Source: Bradyrhizobium ontarionense (lineage in GTDB: Bacteria > Pseudomonadota > Alphaproteobacteria > Rhizobiales > Xanthobacteraceae). Taken from it: a stretch of 64,000 bases of DNA. This document shows, piece after piece, positions 25,985 to 34,402 of this stretch; within the stretch, counting starts at the first letter, position 1, and each line of letters opens with the position of its first letter. The stretch spans positions 3,348,001 through 3,412,000 of the forward strand of contig NZ_CP088156.1 of assembly GCF_021088345.1 (NCBI RefSeq), written 5' to 3'. The translations under genes and the position numbers were made by a program. The notes beneath the pieces are model-generated. The model did no database searches and was not told where the DNA came from. It saw nothing but the letters and a program-made list of their open reading frames with translations.

Positions 25985-27538
25985 ATGGCGAAGAAGACAG
26001 CGAAGCGACCGCCTGCAAAGGCGGCCAAGCCGACACCGAAACGTGCGGCTGCGAGCACGGCAGCCAAGAAGAAGGCCGTCGCAAAGACCAAGGCTCGACC
26101 AGGGGCCGCCGCACCAAAACCGCGGCTGCCGAAAGGGCCGGCCTGGCAGTGGTCCGCGGTCGACACGGCGGCCGCGATCCGCTCCGGCGCGATCTCATCG
26201 GTCGAGGTGACCGAAGCGCATGTCGCGCGCATGCATCAGGTCAATCCGAAGCTCAACGCCGTCGTCGTCGACCTCTCCGAAGACGCCCTGAAGGCGGCGC
26301 GTGCCGCCGACAGAGCGCGCGACAAGACTGGCCTGCTGCATGGCGTGCCGGTCACGATCAAGGAGAACGTCGACTACCAGGGACGGCCGAATCCCAACGG
26401 CGTTCCAGCACAGATGGGCATCATTGCGCCGTCGGACGCACCGGTGGTGCGGAATCTGAAGAAGTCCGGCGCCATTGTGCTCGGCCTCACCAACACGCCG
26501 GAATTCTCGTTTCGCGGCTTCACCGACAACCCGTTGCACGGGCTGACGCTGAACCCGTGGGATCCGGAGATCACCTGCGGCGGCTCGTCCGGAGGCGCCG
26601 GCAGCGCTGTTGCTGCCGGCATCGGCGCCATCGCGCATGGCAACGATATCGGCGGCTCACTGCGCTGGCCGGCGCATTGCAACGGCATCGTCACGATCAA
26701 GCCGACGCAGGGACGCATCCCGGCCTATAACGAGAGCGCAACGGCCGAGCGGCCGATGCTGTCGCATCTGATGTCGTCGCAGGGACCTCTCGCGCGCAGC
26801 GTCGCCGACGTGAGGCTGGCGCTGGAGGTGATGAGCCGCCGCGATCCGCGCGACCCCTGGTGGGTGCCGGCGCCGCTCGAAGGCGACAAGCCAAAGCGGC
26901 CGGTCAAGGTCGCGCTCGCCAGGATCCCTGACGACATGGACGTCGATCCGTCCGTGCATGCCGCGCTCCGGCAGGCCGCCGATCACCTCGAGCGTTCGGG
27001 CTACCGGGTCAGCGAGGTCGAGGTGCCCGACATTTCCGGTGTCTGGCAGACCTGGTGCGACATCATCACCAACGAGGTCGTGGTGATGCAGGAAGCCAAG
27101 ATGCTGGCTGTCACCTCCGAGGATTTCCACAAGGCCTGGGGCGGGATGCGGGCCAAAGCCGAGATGCTCGATCTCGCCGGCTGGATGCAGGCGACAGCAC
27201 AACGCTCGACGCATATTCGGGCGTGGCAGCTGTTCTTCGAGGAGTACCCGGTGGTGCTGGCGCCGACGACGGTCAAGCCGACGCCGGGTCCGCGCGAGGA
27301 CACCGTCAGCGCCGCGCGCGTGCGCGAGATCTTCTTCAACGAGATCCGCTTCATCTCCGCGATCAATGTCCTCGGCCTGCCCGGCGCGGTGGTCCCCGTC
27401 GCGGTGCACCAAGGCCAGCCGATCGGCGTGCAGCTGATCGCAGGACGCTATCGCGAGGACCTCGCGCTCGATGCCGCCGCGGCCATCGAGAAGCGCGCCG
27501 GCATGCTGGTTCGGCAGCTGTGGGAGAAGATGGCCTGA
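25985..27538 (+). CDS. Amidase signature enzyme with Lys/Ala/Pro-rich N-terminal tail
   Basis: The 517-residue amidase has a full Ser-Ser-Lys triad: Lys126 (VTIKEN), Ser201 (CGGSSGG) and nucleophile Ser225 (DIGGSLRWPA). The 24-residue spacing between the serines is the same as in known amidases. The enzyme hydrolyses carboxamides to acid and ammonia in the cytoplasm. The first 50 or so residues are an extension of Lys, Ala and Pro repeats resembling histone H1/Hc1 tails, which ordinary amidases lack. The ATG at 25985 is preceded by a G-rich ribosome site (GGGGGGAAAC). It sits in the same transcription unit as the AbgB-like gene. Confidence 0.9.
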   Translation: MAKKTAKRPPAKAAKPTPKRAAASTAAKKKAVAKTKARPGAAAPKPRLPKGPAWQWSAVDTAAAIRSGAISSVEVTEAHVARMHQVNPKLNAVVVDLSEDALKAARAADRARDKTGLLHGVPVTIKENVDYQGRPNPNGVPAQMGIIAPSDAPVVRNLKKSGAIVLGLTNTPEFSFRGFTDNPLHGLTLNPWDPEITCGGSSGGAGSAVAAGIGAIAHGNDIGGSLRWPAHCNGIVTIKPTQGRIPAYNESATAERPMLSHLMSSQGPLARSVADVRLALEVMSRRDPRDPWWVPAPLEGDKPKRPVKVALARIPDDMDVDPSVHAALRQAADHLERSGYRVSEVEVPDISGVWQTWCDIITNEVVVMQEAKMLAVTSEDFHKAWGGMRAKAEMLDLAGWMQATAQRSTHIRAWQLFFEEYPVVLAPTTVKPTPGPREDTVSAARVREIFFNEIRFISAINVLGLPGAVVPVAVHQGQPIGVQLIAGRYREDLALDAAAAIEKRAGMLVRQLWEKMA

Positions 27539-27689
27539 CGCTCGGACGGCCCTGAGGATCAGCCGATCTTCAGGGCTGTCGTTTTCTCGACACTGCCCTG
27601 CAACGATTGTCGATAGTCGAACACTGACGTCCGTGAGCGCCCGCTCGAGATCCCTCCGGTTGACCGGAATTGGCCGACTTGTCTATTTT

Positions 27690-27711
27690 GGTGTATACGA
27701 ATGGATATAGC
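27690..27711 (+). promoter_or_regulatory. Mo-box-like site upstream of modA
   Basis: The left arm GGTGTAT, an 8-base spacer and the right arm ATATAGC match the Mo-box layout (GTTATAT-N8-ATATAGC) at five of seven left positions and all right positions. It lies 89 bases before the modA start. ModE bound to molybdate would repress here. Confidence 0.5.
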
Positions 27712-27799
27712 ACGGCAGGGGCACTGGCCCATGCGCCGGAATGAGACTTGCAATTCACCGAAACGACCCCATCGGTGGATATGAACAAGGACAATTTTG

Positions 27800-28567
27800 A
27801 TGAGATCGATGCGCTTCGTCACCGCCGTCCTATGTGCGGCAGCCACGCTGCTGACCGGCGCGAACGCCTTCGCCGCCAGTGCCAACGTCGCCGTGGCTGC
27901 CAACTTCACCGAGCCGGCCAAGGAGATCGCAGGCCTGTTCAAGGCCAAGACGGGACACGAGCTGGTGCTGAGCTTTGGCGCGTCCGGGCAGTTCTACACC
28001 CAGATCAAGGAGAACGCGCCGTTCGCGATCCTGTTGTCCGCCGACGACGAGCGGCCGAAGAAGCTGGTCGATGACGGCCTCGGCGTCGCCGAGAGCCGCT
28101 TCACCTATGCGATCGGCAAGCTGGTGCTGTGGAGCAAGGATCCGAACATCGTCAAGGGCGAGGAAACCCTGAAGGCGAACGCGTTCAACAAGCTGTCGAT
28201 CGCCAACCCCGCCGCCGCCCCCTACGGCGCCGCCGCGGTCGAGACGCTGAAGGCGCTCAAGCTCTATGAGACGATCCAGCCCAAGATCGTCCAGGGCAAC
28301 ACGATCTCGCAGGCGTTCCAGTTCGTCGACACCGGCAATGCCGAGCTTGGCTTCGTCGCACTGTCGCAACTGATGCCGAACGCCGGCGGCTCGCGCTGGC
28401 TGGTGCCGCAGAGCCTCTACAGCGAGATCCGCCAGGATGCCGTGCTGCTGAAAGCCTCTGCAGGCAACGAGGCCGCGACCGCCTTCCTGACCTTCCTCAG
28501 GAGCCCGGAAGCCCGTGCGGTCATCGAGAAGTTCGGCTATGCTCTGGACCCGAAGTCGGGCACCTGA
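27800..28567 (+). CDS. modA: Molybdate ABC transporter substrate-binding protein
   Basis: This periplasmic binding protein has 255 residues and a Sec signal ([24 protein letters not shown]). The ModA segments [19 protein letters not shown], then [25 protein letters not shown], contribute the oxyanion-binding Ser and Ala backbone. [25 protein letters not shown] follows. ATG at 27800 with AAGGA nine bases upstream is chosen over TTG at 27797. It is the first gene of modABC. Confidence 0.95.
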   Translation: MRSMRFVTAVLCAAATLLTGANAFAASANVAVAANFTEPAKEIAGLFKAKTGHELVLSFGASGQFYTQIKENAPFAILLSADDERPKKLVDDGLGVAESRFTYAIGKLVLWSKDPNIVKGEETLKANAFNKLSIANPAAAPYGAAAVETLKALKLYETIQPKIVQGNTISQAFQFVDTGNAELGFVALSQLMPNAGGSRWLVPQSLYSEIRQDAVLLKASAGNEAATAFLTFLRSPEARAVIEKFGYALDPKSGT

Positions 28568-28579
28568 GCACTCGCATTG

Positions 28580-29269
28580 ATGAATCTCCACGTCTCGGCC
28601 GACATCTGGCAACCGATCCGGCTGACCCTCGAACTCGCGGCGATCACGACTGTGATCCTGATGATCGTGGGTACGCCGATCGCGTGGTGGCTGGTGCGGT
28701 CGCGGGCGTGGTGGAAGGAGGCGGTCGCGGCGCTCGTCGCCATCCCGCTGGTGCTGCCGCCGACCGTGCTCGGATTCTATCTGCTGGTCGCGCTTGGCCC
28801 GAGCGGCCCCGGCGGAGCGCTGGCTTCGCTGTGGGGCGCGCGCACGCTCGCCTTCACCTTCCCCGGCCTCGTCATCGGCTCCGTGCTGTTCTCGATGCCG
28901 TTTGTGGTGCAGCCGATCCGCAACGCGTTCGAGGCGATGGGCGAAAAGCCGCTCGAAGCGGCAGCTACCTTGCGCGCATCGCCCTGGCGCGCGTTCTGGA
29001 CCATTGCGGTGCCGCTCGCGAGCCCCGGCTTCCTCACCGGCGCGATCCTCGGCTTCGCCCATACCGTCGGCGAGTTCGGCGTGGTCCTGATGATCGGCGG
29101 CAACATCCCCGGCAAGACCAAGGTGCTGTCGGTCGCGATCTTCGACTATGTCGAGACCTCGCAATGGACCGAGGCGTCGGTGCTCGCGCTCGGCATGGTC
29201 GTGTTCTCGTTCTGCGTCATTCTCGCGATGATGCTGATCGAGAAGAAGATGAGCCGGACCGCGTCATGA
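28580..29269 (+). CDS. modB: Molybdate ABC transporter permease
   Basis: The 229-residue inner-membrane permease has about five hydrophobic segments. Its ModB EAA loop reads [22 protein letters not shown], followed by the conserved [23 protein letters not shown]. It forms the channel for molybdate with ModC. Its stop overlaps the modC start as ATGA, indicating translational coupling. A TTG three bases before the ATG at 28580 is an alternative start. Confidence 0.95.
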   Translation: MNLHVSADIWQPIRLTLELAAITTVILMIVGTPIAWWLVRSRAWWKEAVAALVAIPLVLPPTVLGFYLLVALGPSGPGGALASLWGARTLAFTFPGLVIGSVLFSMPFVVQPIRNAFEAMGEKPLEAAATLRASPWRAFWTIAVPLASPGFLTGAILGFAHTVGEFGVVLMIGGNIPGKTKVLSVAIFDYVETSQWTEASVLALGMVVFSFCVILAMMLIEKKMSRTAS

Positions 29270-30363
29270 GCACCGTGAAAGTCGATTTCCGCGGCATGCT
29301 CGGACGCTTCGATCTGAACGCTCGCTTCGAGGTCCCGGCGCGCGGCGTGACCGCGATCTTCGGCCCCTCGGGCTGCGGCAAGACCGCTGTGATGCGCTGC
29401 ATTGCCGGCCTCAATCGCCTCGCTGGCGGATTGTGCTCGGTCGCGGGCGACGTCTGGCAGGACGAAAAGACCTTCCGTCCCGTGCATCAGCGGCCGATCG
29501 GCTACGTGTTCCAGGAAGCCAACCTGTTTCCGCACCTCTCGGTTCGTGCCAATCTGATGTACGGCCATCCCGGCCAAAGCGGTGCGGCCGCGATCGGCTT
29601 CGGCGAGGTCGTTGCGCTGCTTGGAATCGACAGGCTGCTGGACCGCTCGCCACGCCATCTCTCGGGAGGCGAGCGGCAGCGCGTCGCGATCGGTCGCGCC
29701 TTGCTCAGCCAGCCGAAGCTGCTGCTGATGGACGAGCCGCTGTCGGCGCTCGACCAGATGACCAAGGACGAAATCCTGCCCTATCTGGAGCGGCTGCACG
29801 CCGCGCTGGAGCTGCCGATCCTCTACATCAGCCACGACATCACCGAGGTCGAGCGGCTCGCCGATCAGCTGGTGCTGATGCGCCACGGTGCTGTCCTCGC
29901 GTCCGGTCCGCTATCCAAGCTTCAGGCCGACCTGTCGCTGCCGCTCGCGCTGTCACGTAATGCCGCCGTGAGCCTCGACGCCACGGTCCTGGAGCAGGAC
30001 GCAACCGACGGCATGGCGACGCTCGCCGTGTCCGGCGGCCAGTTCCTGCTGCCGGCCGAGCCGATCGCGCCGGGCGCTCGGCGCCGCCTGCGCGTGCTGG
30101 CCGACGATGTCAGCCTCGCGCGTGACACGCCGAGCCGCAGCACCATCGTCAACGTGCTGCGCGCGAAGATCCTCGAGATCCGCAGCCAGTCGGATCACCG
30201 CGTCACCGCCCTGCTCGGCCTCGGCCAGGACGGTCAGGGCGCGCGGCTGCTGTCACGCGTGACCCAGCGCTCGTGGAACGAGCTGGGCCTGCAGCCGGGA
30301 CTGGAGGTCTACGCCCAGGTCAAGGGCGTCGCGCTGGTCCGCCGCGAAGACCCCGCCGCCTGA
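29266..30363 (+). CDS. modC: Molybdate ABC transporter ATP-binding protein
   Basis: This is a 365-residue ATPase with Walker A GPSGCGKT at 33-40, signature [16 protein letters not shown] and Walker [13 protein letters not shown]. The C-terminal regulatory region (about 220-365) contains a MOP/TOBE-type domain ending [20 protein letters not shown]. That domain binds molybdate in this family and can inhibit transport. The ATG at 29266 overlaps the modB stop. It ends the modABC operon; two Mo-box-like sites begin 37 bases after its stop. Confidence 0.95.
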   Translation: MSTVKVDFRGMLGRFDLNARFEVPARGVTAIFGPSGCGKTAVMRCIAGLNRLAGGLCSVAGDVWQDEKTFRPVHQRPIGYVFQEANLFPHLSVRANLMYGHPGQSGAAAIGFGEVVALLGIDRLLDRSPRHLSGGERQRVAIGRALLSQPKLLLMDEPLSALDQMTKDEILPYLERLHAALELPILYISHDITEVERLADQLVLMRHGAVLASGPLSKLQADLSLPLALSRNAAVSLDATVLEQDATDGMATLAVSGGQFLLPAEPIAPGARRRLRVLADDVSLARDTPSRSTIVNVLRAKILEIRSQSDHRVTALLGLGQDGQGARLLSRVTQRSWNELGLQPGLEVYAQVKGVALVRREDPAA

Positions 30364-30399
30364 TCCGCCGCGACGGCGCCGTCCACCATATCGCGTCAT

Positions 30400-30449
30400 G
30401 TTATATATGCGACAATATAGCTCAAGTGTTATATCTGAAACAATATAGC
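30400..30449 (+). promoter_or_regulatory. Two tandem Mo-box-like operators
   Basis: Site 1 (30400-30421) and site 2 (30428-30449) are 22-mers with the same arms, GTTATAT and ATATAGC, around 8-base spacers. This matches the ModE consensus of GTTATAT-N8-ATATAAC with one change. The sites are spaced 28 bases centre to centre, in direct order, upstream of the Mo-hydroxylase maturation gene. Two ModE dimers could bind cooperatively. Confidence 0.75.
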
Positions 30450-30568
30450 TTCGGATTATACGACATCGCGCCAGCTCAAGTTTCATCAATGCAATGAGCG
30501 AGTTGACCGGTGAGAGGCCGGCTGGCCCGGCGCTTGCTACCTCGATCCCGCAACACGAGGTCATCAGC

Positions 30569-31435
30569 ATGAAAGCCGCCGCCGCCGTCACCTGGCATCC
30601 GAACGCGCCCAAGCCGCTCGCGCTGGTGCTCGGCACCAACGAGATCGCCTCCGCCGTCGCGGCCAGGCTCAACCATGCCCGCTTCGCGATCGTGCTCTGT
30701 CATGACGCGTTCCCGCCGGTGATCCGGCGCGGCATGGCCTTCCACGACGTCCTGTATGGCGACACGCGCGACATCGACGGCGTGATCGGCTGCCGTGCAG
30801 ACAACATTGCGGAGGTCGTGCGGATCCATTGCGAGCCCGGCCACGTCGCCGTCACTGAAATGCATCTCACGGACATCATCGCCTTCCGCTATCCGGCCGT
30901 CATCATCGACGCCCGCATGCAGAAGCATCTGGTGACGCCGGATCTGCGCGGCGTCGCCGGCATTGCCGTCGGCATCGGCCCGCGCTTTGCGGCCGGGCAG
31001 AATTGCGACGTCGCGATCGAAACGCATCCTTGCGAGACCGGTGCGATCGTGGCGCAGGGCACGACGCGGAACGCGGACGGCAAGGCCCGCGATCTCGGCG
31101 GCGCCGGGCGCGAGCGCTTCGTCTATTCGGACCAGGAGGCCGTCTGGCACACGCCGCTCGATATCGGCACCCGCGTCTACAAGGGGCTGCAGCTCGGCTC
31201 GCTCGGCGGCATGGCGGTGCTCGCGCCGCTCGACGGCGCGCTACGCGGGATCGCGCGCGACGGCGTGCGCGTGCCCGCCAACGTCAAGCTGCTCGAGATC
31301 GATCCGCGCGGCCGGAGCGCCGCCTGGACCGGCATGGACGAGCGCGGCCAGGCGATCGCGGCGAGCGTCGTCTCGGCGGTTCACAACATCATGCAAACCG
31401 GTCGGAAGGCGGGCCGCGTCTCCGCCAACGTGTGA
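30569..31435 (+). CDS. EF2563-type molybdenum hydroxylase maturation protein (XdhC-related)
   Basis: The protein resembles the EF2563/YqeB family of the molybdenum hydroxylase system: a Rossmann-like start PLALVLGTNEIASAVAARLNHARF, then RGMAFHDVLYGDTRDIDGVIG, ending in a small biotinyl-like segment. Such proteins are thought to assist maturation of Mo hydroxylases such as xanthine dehydrogenase. The ATG at 30569 gives 288 residues, with GAGG ten bases upstream and the Rossmann strand close to the start; an in-frame ATG at 30494 would add 25 residues of doubtful value. Tandem Mo-boxes upstream indicate ModE control. The gene is followed by DUF2478 and modE. Confidence 0.8.
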   Translation: MKAAAAVTWHPNAPKPLALVLGTNEIASAVAARLNHARFAIVLCHDAFPPVIRRGMAFHDVLYGDTRDIDGVIGCRADNIAEVVRIHCEPGHVAVTEMHLTDIIAFRYPAVIIDARMQKHLVTPDLRGVAGIAVGIGPRFAAGQNCDVAIETHPCETGAIVAQGTTRNADGKARDLGGAGRERFVYSDQEAVWHTPLDIGTRVYKGLQLGSLGGMAVLAPLDGALRGIARDGVRVPANVKLLEIDPRGRSAAWTGMDERGQAIAASVVSAVHNIMQTGRKAGRVSANV

Positions 31436-31446
31436 GGAGGACTGCC

Positions 31447-32037
31447 ATGGGTATAGCTGAGGTCGGGACTTGTCAGATCGTGGCGCTGCAAGGCGCCGCG
31501 TCCACCGTGATCCAGGATCTGCTCGGCGATTTCGCCGTCCGCCTTGCAGGCGCCGGACTGCGTGTCTCTGGCGTGATCGAGAGCAGCGCGGACAAGGCCA
31601 AGCCGTGCAAAGCCATGATGCTGCGCAGTCTCGACGACGGCCGCCTGTTCTCGATTTCCCAGGATCTCGGTCCGGGATCACAGGCCTGCAATCTCGATCC
31701 GGAGGGCCTGGCGCTTGCCTGCGCCGCCGTGCAGCAGTCGATCATCAGGGGCACCGACCTCGTCATCCTCAGCAAATTCGGCAAGCAGGAAGCCATGGGC
31801 GGTGGCCTCGCCGACGCTTTCGGCTCCGCCCTCGCCGCGGGACTTCCCATCATCACGGCGGTCTCCCCGGCCATGATGGAAGCGTGGACGAACTTCGCCG
31901 GCCTGTTCGCCGAATGCGTCCACGCCGATGTCGCGCGCGGACATGGCTGGATCGAGGCGTGGTCCGGCCGCAGGGTGACATCGCGATACGCTCGTGACAT
32001 GATCAGCTCTCCACGCGAGCGGATCGGAATGGCATGA
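31447..32037 (+). CDS. DUF2478 family protein
   Basis: The 196-residue protein of the DUF2478 family resembles P-loop-like small proteins found beside molybdenum transport genes (CQIVALQGAASTVIQDLLGDF; LSKFGKQEAMGGGLADAFGSALAAGLPIITAV). A true Walker A Lys-Ser/Thr is not obvious near the N terminus. It starts 11 bases after the maturation gene and its stop overlaps modE as ATGA. A role in molybdate storage or cofactor delivery is inferred only from its neighbours. Confidence 0.75.
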   Translation: MGIAEVGTCQIVALQGAASTVIQDLLGDFAVRLAGAGLRVSGVIESSADKAKPCKAMMLRSLDDGRLFSISQDLGPGSQACNLDPEGLALACAAVQQSIIRGTDLVILSKFGKQEAMGGGLADAFGSALAAGLPIITAVSPAMMEAWTNFAGLFAECVHADVARGHGWIEAWSGRRVTSRYARDMISSPRERIGMA

Positions 32038-32456
32038 AGGGCGCGGCGCAGATCGCATTGACTGTCAACTTCGGCAATGGCGGAAGCCTGTCCCCGGAGG
32101 ATCTGCTGCTGATCGATGTCATACGCAAGGAGCGCTCGATCCTCGGTGCGGCGCGCGCGAGCGGCATCTCCTACCGCAAGTGCTGGCTGATGGTCGATGC
32201 GCTCAACCGCACCTTCGAGACGCCGGTGTTCGAAACCCATCCCGGCCGCCGCGGCGGCGGTGCTGAGATCACGCCGTTCGGCGAACGTCTGATCGCGCTG
32301 TATCGATCGATGGAGCGGCGCACGCGGACAGCCACGGCCGCCGCACTTGGCGAATTGCAGAAGGCTACGGATCGCCACTATCAGAAGCGGGCCAGCGGCG
32401 CGGTCGAGGCAGCTCCGAAGGCCGAACCGCGCCGGGTCCGATCGCGACGCTCTTGA
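32034..32456 (+). CDS. modE: ModE-like regulator, DNA-binding domain only
   Basis: The 140-residue protein contains the LysR-like winged helix of ModE (LSPEDLLLIDVIRKERSILGAA, then SGISYRKCWLMVDALNRTFE and VFETHPGRRGGGAEITPFGE). It lacks the C-terminal pair of molybdate-binding MOP domains and ends in a basic tail rich in Arg. This short form needs another molybdate sensor. The stand-alone TOBE protein encoded on the opposite strand just downstream is one candidate. It overlaps the DUF2478 stop by four bases. Tandem Mo-boxes at 30400-30449 and the modA site are its likely targets. Confidence 0.85.
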   Translation: MKGAAQIALTVNFGNGGSLSPEDLLLIDVIRKERSILGAARASGISYRKCWLMVDALNRTFETPVFETHPGRRGGGAEITPFGERLIALYRSMERRTRTATAAALGELQKATDRHYQKRASGAVEAAPKAEPRRVRSRRS

Positions 32457-32844
32457 TCATCGCCCAGGCGGACAGATCGGTTTCCAGCGCGAGCCGCTCG
32501 ACCGACTCCAACGTCACCAGGGCGTGGAGCTTCGTCGAACCAAGATCGAACGTGACGCGCACGTAGGGAGGCTCAAGAGCCAGGATCTCCTCGATCCGGC
32601 CGGGCAGCCGGTTGGTGATCGAAACATCCATCGGCCGCGACAGCGCGATCGACACGTCGCGCGCCTCGATGGTCACGGAGACGCCGGCATCGACAGGGGC
32701 ATCGACCATCGGCACCCGCAACTCGCCATCTGCAAAGAACAGCGTCGACATGCCATATTGCGGATCATGGCGCAGCACGCGCGCAGGAACGGTCGTGCTC
32801 AGCACGACCGATGAGGCCGACGACGATGCAGACTGGCCAGTCAT
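32365..32844 (-). CDS. Stand-alone TOBE/ModC-C-terminal-like protein
   Basis: The 159-residue protein matches the C-terminal regulatory part of ModC-type ATPases, without the ATPase (IEARDVSIALSRPMDVSITNRL, then LPGRIEEILALEPPYVRVTFDL, and LVTLESVERLALETDL before AWAMIKSVAI). It should bind molybdate or tungstate. The last 92 bases of the gene overlap the end of modE on the opposite strand. It follows serA by 21 bases on the same strand. A function as molybdate sensor or buffer for the domain-less ModE is inference. Confidence 0.75.
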   Translation of the reverse strand: MTGQSASSSASSVVLSTTVPARVLRHDPQYGMSTLFFADGELRVPMVDAPVDAGVSVTIEARDVSIALSRPMDVSITNRLPGRIEEILALEPPYVRVTFDLGSTKLHALVTLESVERLALETDLSAWAMIKSVAIGPGAVRPSELPRPRRWPASDSGDP

Positions 32845-32865
32845 CGCGCGGCAGTCTCCACGGCC

Positions 32866-34113
32866 TCAGGGACGATCGTGGTCGTACAGGACGCGCACGC
32901 GAATGGTGCCTTCGACCGCGCGCAGCTCCGCAAGCAGTTCCTCGCCCTCGCCACCGACGACATCGGTTTCCAGCACGACATAGCCGACTTCGGGATCGGT
33001 CTGCAGATATTGCGCGAGGATGTTGATGTTGTGCCGCGACACGGCGTCGTTGACCTGCCGCAGCACGCCCGGCACGTTGCGGTGGACATGGATGAAGCGC
33101 GTGCCGGTCGGGCGCGCCGGCAGCTGCACCTGGGGGAAGTTGACCGCGCCGAAAGTCGAGCCGACGTCGGAGTAGTCGATCAGCTTGCGCGCGACCTCGC
33201 CGCCGATGCGATCCTGCGCCTCCTCGGTGGAGCCGCCGACATGCGGGGTCAGGATCACATTGGGCAGCCCCTGCAGCGGCGACACGAATGGATCGGCGTT
33301 CGAGGCGGGCTCGACCGGAAACACGTCGACCGCGGCGCCTGCGAGCTTGCCCTCACGCAGCGCGCTGGCCAGCGCCTCGATGTCGACGACCGTGCCGCGC
33401 GAATTGTTTATCAGATAAGCGCCGTCCTTCATCTGCCGGATCTGGCGCTCGCCGATCATGTTGGCGGTGGCCGGCGTCTCCGGCACGTGCAGCGAGACGA
33501 CGTCGCTGCTGGCGAGCAGCTCGTCGAGGCTCTCGACCGGCTCGGTGTTGCCGTGGCGCAGCTTGTCGGTGAGATCGAAGAAGATCACCCGCATGCCCAT
33601 GGTTTCGGCGAGGTTCGACAGCTGCGAACCGATATTGCCGTAGCCGATGATGCCGAGCGTCTTGCCGCGCACCTCGCGGCTGCCATTCGCCGATTTGTCC
33701 CAGCCGCCGGCATGCGCCGATACCGAGCGGGGGAAGATGCGCCGCATCAGCATCACGACCTCGGCGATGGTCAGCTCGGCGACGCTGCGCGTATTCGAAT
33801 AGGGCGCGTTGAAAACGGGAATGCCGAGCCGCCGCGCCGCGTCGAGCTCGACCTGGTTGGTGCCGACCGAGAAGCAGCCGACCGCCATCAGCCGGTCGGC
33901 CGCCTGCAGCACTTCCTCGGTCAGATGCGTGCGCGAGCGAATGCCAAGCATGTGCACGCCGGACAGCATCCGCTTCAGTTCCGCCGAACCCAGCGCCTTC
34001 GGCAGCCGCTCGATTTCCGTATAGCCGTTGGCCTCGAACATGCGGACGGCCGAGTCGTTCACGCCCTCCAGGAGCAGAACGCGGATCTTTTGCTTGGGCA
34101 GCGATAACGGCAT
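32866..34113 (-). CDS. serA: D-3-phosphoglycerate dehydrogenase
   Basis: The 415-residue E. coli-type SerA catalyses the first step of serine synthesis. An N-terminal substrate domain (KIRVLLLEGVNDSAV) precedes the NAD-binding Rossmann fold, which includes KTLGIIGYGNIGSQLSNLAETMGMRV. The catalytic Arg is in SRGTVVDIEALA and the His in LTPHVGGSTEEAQ. A C-terminal ACT domain (FIHVHRNVPGVLRQVNDAVS) should bind serine for feedback inhibition. The ATG at 34113 matches the family's N terminus. It is transcribed towards the stand-alone TOBE gene. Confidence 0.95.
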   Translation of the reverse strand: MPLSLPKQKIRVLLLEGVNDSAVRMFEANGYTEIERLPKALGSAELKRMLSGVHMLGIRSRTHLTEEVLQAADRLMAVGCFSVGTNQVELDAARRLGIPVFNAPYSNTRSVAELTIAEVVMLMRRIFPRSVSAHAGGWDKSANGSREVRGKTLGIIGYGNIGSQLSNLAETMGMRVIFFDLTDKLRHGNTEPVESLDELLASSDVVSLHVPETPATANMIGERQIRQMKDGAYLINNSRGTVVDIEALASALREGKLAGAAVDVFPVEPASNADPFVSPLQGLPNVILTPHVGGSTEEAQDRIGGEVARKLIDYSDVGSTFGAVNFPQVQLPARPTGTRFIHVHRNVPGVLRQVNDAVSRHNINILAQYLQTDPEVGYVVLETDVVGGEGEELLAELRAVEGTIRVRVLYDHDRP

Positions 34114-34402
34114 GGACCTGGCCTAAATCAATCGTGGATGTGTCGCAGTGTAGCGGTTGTTACAGTCGCGATGCGTTGAAACTTGGTGAATGCGACGCGG
34201 CAGGGTCGCTTTCTGTCGTTTTCCCAGGGTCTTGTCTACTCCGTACCGGCATTTTGACCGGCGATGCAAAATCAGCGCCTGGCATACCTGCCGCGCTGCA
34301 CGGTCCGCACTGCAACAACCGCAGATCGTTGTTTTGGCTGCTGACAAACCATGCGAGCAGCGTTAGCCTTTCGGTCAATCACAAAATCATCGGGAGGTCA
34401 GC

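Noticed and set aside
30494..30568. Molybdenum-cofactor riboswitch ahead of the maturation gene
   Set aside because: A short GC hairpin is visible but I cannot match the riboswitch core, and the tandem Mo-boxes already explain control.
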